From Vibrio orientalis CIP 102891 = ATCC 33934 (GTDB lineage Bacteria > Pseudomonadota > Gammaproteobacteria > Enterobacterales > Vibrionaceae): a stretch of DNA of 64,000 bases. Made by a program: the position numbers and the translations under genes. The DNA is taken from contig NZ_ACZV01000005.1 in assembly GCF_000176235.1 (NCBI RefSeq), positions 2,294,001 through 2,358,000 on the forward strand, in the 5' to 3' direction. Every line of letters starts with the position of its first letter. The stretch's first letter is position 1. Positions 61,719-64,000 of the stretch are shown piece after piece. Under the pieces are notes generated by a model, which saw only the letters and a list, made by a program, of their open reading frames with translations, was not told the DNA's origin and made no database searches.

Positions 61719-61961
61719 TTACTCTACTTCATCCATTTTACCTAGTAGGTTACGGATGCGCTCTTGCCATGCAGTGTGCTCTTGTTGCATCTGTTGAGCT
61801 TTCTGCTCTAGCTCTTGACGGTTTTCGCGTAGTTCGTTCGCTTCAGTTGCTAGCTTTTCTTTTTCTTCTTTAAGCTCTTCAACTTCCATCTGTAGAAGGG
61901 CAATAGTATCTACTGCAGTTTGGATTTTAGTTTCTAGTTGTTCTAGTACTTCAAAAGACAT
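61719..61961 (-). CDS. zapB: Cell-division protein ZapB
   Basis: ZapB is a small coiled-coil protein that joins the Z ring through ZapA and links it to the chromosome terminus through MatP. The 80-residue protein is one long coiled coil rich in Glu, Gln, Leu and Lys, beginning MSFEVLEQLETKIQTAVDTIALLQMEVEEL. Length equals E. coli ZapB (81). It is divergent from glpX, an arrangement also conserved in enterobacteria (zapB next to the glpFKX region). Confidence 0.94.
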   Translation of the reverse strand: MSFEVLEQLETKIQTAVDTIALLQMEVEELKEEKEKLATEANELRENRQELEQKAQQMQQEHTAWQERIRNLLGKMDEVE

Positions 61962-62197
61962 CTTAGCCTACCTATATTTATTCGGATAAGGGTTTTGACC
62001 ACTGATGTAGCAAAACCTATTTTGTTCCATTCTACTCAGCCGAGAGCTGATAAACACTCCCTATATTTGATATTTTGCACCATTCGGTCAAAAAAACAGC
62101 GCAAATTGACAATCACCTTACATCTAGGGAGCTGGTTAATCTCAATGACCAATTTAACCCACTAGATTGATGCAGTTCAATGGTCGTTCAATTAAAA

Positions 62198-62213
62198 AAG
62201 CAAACGTTTCCTT
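62198..62213. promoter_or_regulatory. PurR-type operator in the glpX promoter
   Basis: AAGCAAACGTTTCCTT matches every fixed position of the PurR consensus ANGCAANCGNTTNCNT. It covers the likely -35 region, a position for repression. Cra sites (TGAAACGTTTCA) share the centre but differ in the left arm. Confidence 0.65.
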
Positions 62214-62220
62214 CTTGATA

Positions 62221-62229
62221 TGCTAAAAT
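62221..62229 (+). promoter_or_regulatory. Extended -10 promoter element of glpX
   Basis: TGCTAAAAT gives an extended -10 (TGN-TAAAAT) with no good -35, about 46 bases before the glpX ATG. The PurR-type site lies directly upstream. Confidence 0.5.
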
Positions 62230-62274
62230 TCTGCCGTTTTTTATTTTTCTCTTTCCTTGAATTTTGGAGTCATC

Positions 62275-63282
62275 ATGAAACGCGATTTAGCAATGGCATT
62301 TTCTCGAGTTACCGAAGGCGCAGCACTAGCTGGTTACAAATGGCTTGGTCGAGGCGACAAAAATGCAGCTGATGGTGCAGCAGTAGAAGTCATGCGTACC
62401 TTACTCAACAAAACAGAGATCAGCGGAGAGATCGTAATTGGTGAAGGTGAGATCGATGATGCTCCAATGCTCTACATCGGTGAGCAAGTCGGTGTAGGTG
62501 GTGACGAAGTCGACATTGCAGTAGACCCAATTGAAGGAACGCGCATGACAGCAATGGGTCAATCAAATGCTCTTGCTGTGCTGGCTGCAGGCGAGAAAGG
62601 CAGTTTCCTTAAAGCACCAGACATGTACATGGAAAAGTTGGTAGTAGGTCCAGGTGCAAAAGGCTGCATCGACCTGAATAAGCCGCTAAAAGAAAACTTA
62701 GAGAACATCGCTAAGGCACTAAACAAAACACTAGATACCTTGGTTGTTATTACCCTAGCTAAGCCTCGTCACGATGAAGTGATTGCACAGATGCAAGCAA
62801 TGGGCGTAAGAGTGTTCGCCGTACCTGATGGCGATGTCGCCGCTTCTATCCTAACTTGTATGCCGGACAGTGAAGTCGATGCAATGTACTGCATCGGTGG
62901 CGCTCCTGAAGGTGTAGTCTCTGCGGCAGTTATTCGCGCACTAGATGGCGATATGCATGGTCAACTACTTCCGCGCCATGAAGTAAAAGGTGACAGCGAA
63001 GAAAACCGTATCTATGGCGCTGCTGAGTTGAAACGCTGTGAAGAGATGGGCGTAAAAGCTAATGTTGTTCTAACGATGGAAGATATGGCGCGCAGTGATA
63101 ACGTTGTTTTCTCAGCGACCGGTATTACAAAAGGTGATCTACTTGAAGGCATCACTCGTCAAGGCAATATCGCAACTACCGAAACACTGCTCATCCGTGG
63201 TCGCTGCCGTACGATTCGTCGTATTAAGTCAATTCACTACTTAGAGCGTAAAGATCCTGAAGTAAGAGATATTATCCTTTAA
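62275..63282 (+). CDS. glpX: Fructose-1,6-bisphosphatase class II
   Basis: GlpX hydrolyses fructose 1,6-bisphosphate to fructose 6-phosphate in gluconeogenesis. From the ATG at 62275 it has 335 residues, starting MKRDLAMAFSRVTEGAALAGYKWLGRGDKN. The metal-binding motif of the lithium-sensitive phosphatase fold is DPIEGTRMTA, with the upstream GEGEIDDAPM. GGAG sits 5 bp before this ATG; the frame extends six codons upstream without support. It stands alone, not with glpF and glpK as in E. coli. Confidence 0.96.
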   Translation: MKRDLAMAFSRVTEGAALAGYKWLGRGDKNAADGAAVEVMRTLLNKTEISGEIVIGEGEIDDAPMLYIGEQVGVGGDEVDIAVDPIEGTRMTAMGQSNALAVLAAGEKGSFLKAPDMYMEKLVVGPGAKGCIDLNKPLKENLENIAKALNKTLDTLVVITLAKPRHDEVIAQMQAMGVRVFAVPDGDVAASILTCMPDSEVDAMYCIGGAPEGVVSAAVIRALDGDMHGQLLPRHEVKGDSEENRIYGAAELKRCEEMGVKANVVLTMEDMARSDNVVFSATGITKGDLLEGITRQGNIATTETLLIRGRCRTIRRIKSIHYLERKDPEVRDIIL

Positions 63283-63304
63283 TAGGGCAACCACTAGCAT
63301 TAAC

Positions 63305-63334
63305 AGAAGGTCAGCATGAGCTGGCCTTTTTTGT
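63305..63334 (+). terminator. Terminator of glpX
   Basis: AAGGTCAGC and GCTGGCCTT pair around ATGA with one G-T pair, and six T end the structure. Confidence 0.88.
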
Positions 63335-63467
63335 TGTCGAGAAACGAGAAATTATTAGAGGTTAGCACTTAGTGTCAACCTACTTTGTTTCGATGAGTTA
63401 GACAGCTATGCTCACTAGTGAGGCGTCAACAGTAGAGAGTTCGCTTGAAGTAAGTCGAAAAATCAAT

Positions 63468-63508
63468 GAGATCCCCTACTCACTCCTTCGTCGTTCTATG
63501 GAATGACA
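63468..63508 (+). repeat. Right half of the palindromic repeat, copy C
   Basis: This 41-bp block from GAGATCCCC to GGAATGACA differs from the right arm of copy B at four positions. The left arm is missing or unrecognisable, so this is a solo arm or a decayed copy. Confidence 0.7.
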
Positions 63509-63596
63509 ATGTGTCAGTCAAAGACCGAAGGAAGGCAATTTCTCAGCTCCAAGAAGCGCTATAGAGAGCTAGCACTATTCCTTACCTCTTAAACGC

Positions 63597-63627
63597 AAAA
63601 AGCCCGTTGCGTCAGCAACGGGCTTCT
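63597..63627 (-). terminator. Third rRNA-operon terminator hairpin
   Basis: On the minus strand AGCCCGTTGC pairs with GCAACGGGCT around TGAC(G), followed by five T. Confidence 0.88.
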
Positions 63628-63646
63628 AAAATATGCATTCATAAAC

Positions 63647-63678
63647 GACGAAAGCCTAGTCGTAAGACTAGGCTTTCT
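63647..63678 (-). terminator. Second rRNA-operon terminator hairpin (of the decayed tRNA cassette)
   Basis: AAAGCCTAGTC and GACTAGGCTTT pair around GTAA. The T-run after the stem on the minus strand is short (TTTCGTCGTTT). Confidence 0.75.
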
Positions 63679-63685
63679 AAATAAG

Positions 63686-63734
63686 TGGCAGATGGCTGGG
63701 CTTGCAGGCAAGCGGGACTCGTTGGTCACAGACC
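63686..63734 (-). pseudogene. Decayed tRNA-Asp remnant
   Basis: Read on the minus strand, GGTCTGTGAC resembles the anticodon-arm segment GGCCTGTCAC of the live tRNA-Asp. CGAGTCCCG equals its T-arm, and CTGCCACTTATT resembles CCGCCACTTATT at its 3' end. The part between T-arm and CCA is replaced by a short unrelated stretch, and the 5' half is gone. A terminator hairpin follows both copies at the same distance. Confidence 0.6.
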
Positions 63735-63754
63735 AAATTAACCCTATACAGACG

Positions 63755-63786
63755 AAAAAGCCCTAGCATTTCTGCTAGGGCTTTGT
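63755..63786 (-). terminator. First terminator hairpin after tRNA-Asp
   Basis: On the minus strand AAAGCCCTAGCA pairs with TGCTAGGGCTTT around GAAA, and five T end the structure. It lies 10 bp past the tRNA. Confidence 0.92.
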
Positions 63787-63795
63787 CTGAATAAG

Positions 63796-63872
63796 TGGCG
63801 GAGCGGACGGGACTCGAACCCGCGACCCCCGGCGTGACAGGCCGGTATTCTAACCAACTGAACTACCGCTCC
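63796..63872 (-). tRNA. tRNA-Asp (anticodon GUC)
   Basis: This 77-base gene on the minus strand starts GGAGCGGTAGTTCAG. The anticodon stem-loop is CCGGCCTGTCACGCCGG, with GTC in the loop. The T-arm is CGGGTTCGAGTCCCG, the acceptor 3' strand CCGCTCC, discriminator G and encoded CCA. It lies 30 bp after the 5S gene and so belongs to the rRNA operon transcript. Confidence 0.97.
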
Positions 63873-63902
63873 GCACTGGTTAGACTCTAGAGTCTAAATT
63901 TA

Positions 63903-64000
63903 AAGCCTGGCGATGTCCTACTCTCACATGGGGAAACCCCACACTACCATCGGCGCTAATTCGTTTCACTTCTGAGTTCGGCATGGAAATCAGGTGGGTC
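63903..64000 (-). rRNA. rrf: 5S ribosomal RNA, 3' part (runs off the right edge)
   Basis: Reverse-complemented, the block reads from GACCCACCTGATTTCC through ATGCCGAACTCAGAAGTG to GGACATCGCCAGGCTT, the conserved body and 3' end of Vibrio 5S rRNA. About 20 bases of its 5' end, and the 23S and 16S genes presumed upstream, lie outside the window. Confidence 0.95.

Larger units (their letters stand above)
61962..62274. other. Gene-free gap between zapB and glpX
   Basis: These 313 bases hold the divergent promoters, a PurR-type operator at 62198-62213 and an extended -10 at 62221-62229. The remainder is AT-rich with nothing recognised. Confidence 0.6.
63283..63795. other. Gene-free stretch between glpX and tRNA-Asp
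   Basis: These 513 bases hold the glpX terminator, a half copy of the palindromic repeat, three terminator hairpins of the incoming rRNA operon and a decayed tRNA-Asp copy. No protein-coding frame is credible here. Confidence 0.7.

Noticed and set aside
1..64000. CRISPR array, prophage, integron cassettes, insertion sequence or island
   Set aside because: No regular direct repeats with spacers, no integrase, transposase or phage genes, and gene order and composition look uniform with core Vibrio chromosome.

Overview
The window is a chromosomal segment from a Vibrionaceae bacterium, almost certainly a Vibrio. The case rests on gene content: an AphA-type quorum-sensing regulator, the argHA fusion beside a divergent argE/argCB pair, the pilMNOPQ-aroKB-damX-dam-rpe-gph-trpS block, a peroxiredoxin-glutaredoxin fusion next to oxyR, and Vibrio-type 5S rRNA. 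The species cannot be fixed from sequence alone. Nearly all genes are conserved housekeeping genes. I see no prophage, integron, IS element or CRISPR array.

Layout, left to right. (1) 0-10 kb: the start of efp with divergent epmB, a lone prepilin, an MgtC-family protein and a DcuB-like transporter; pfkA and fieF; cpxP facing cpxRA with a clear CpxR box; Mn-type sodA behind a Fur-like box; trmL. (2) 10-24.5 kb: a long leftward cluster (pilMNOPQ, aroKB, damX, dam, rpe, gph, trpS) with mrcA divergent from pilM. (3) 24.5-27 kb: oxyR and prx-grx flank a near-consensus OxyR operator; then ridA and a small zinc-ribbon membrane protein. (4) 27-38 kb: argHA, argG, argB, argC divergent from argE, then ppc and aphA. 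(5) 38-42 kb: cysE, gpsA, secB, yibN and epmA. (6) 42-46 kb: frdABCD behind a CRP-like site and a motif shared with the dcuB-like gene. (7) 46-54 kb: a BCCT transporter, the hslVU protease with a sigma-32-like promoter, ftsN, cytR and priA. (8) 54-64 kb: rpmE, malic enzyme, metJ divergent from metBL, metF, zapB, glpX, and the end of an rRNA operon (5S, tRNA-Asp, stacked terminators).

Several genes work together across the window. efp, epmA and epmB form the EF-P beta-lysylation pathway. The dcuB-like carrier and fumarate reductase form an anaerobic fumarate-respiration pair. The met genes share MetJ operators with an identical 16-bp core. cytR and glpX each have a PurR-type operator.

The less expected structure is non-coding: a roughly 104-bp imperfect palindrome repeated in three intergenic places; an aphA leader hairpin that matches the Qrr sRNA core; a decayed tRNA-Asp cassette downstream of the live one; and a 14-bp motif shared by the dcuB-like and frdA leaders. 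I found no unmistakable new multi-gene system. Coordinates were read by eye, and motif calls have not been tested by any search.
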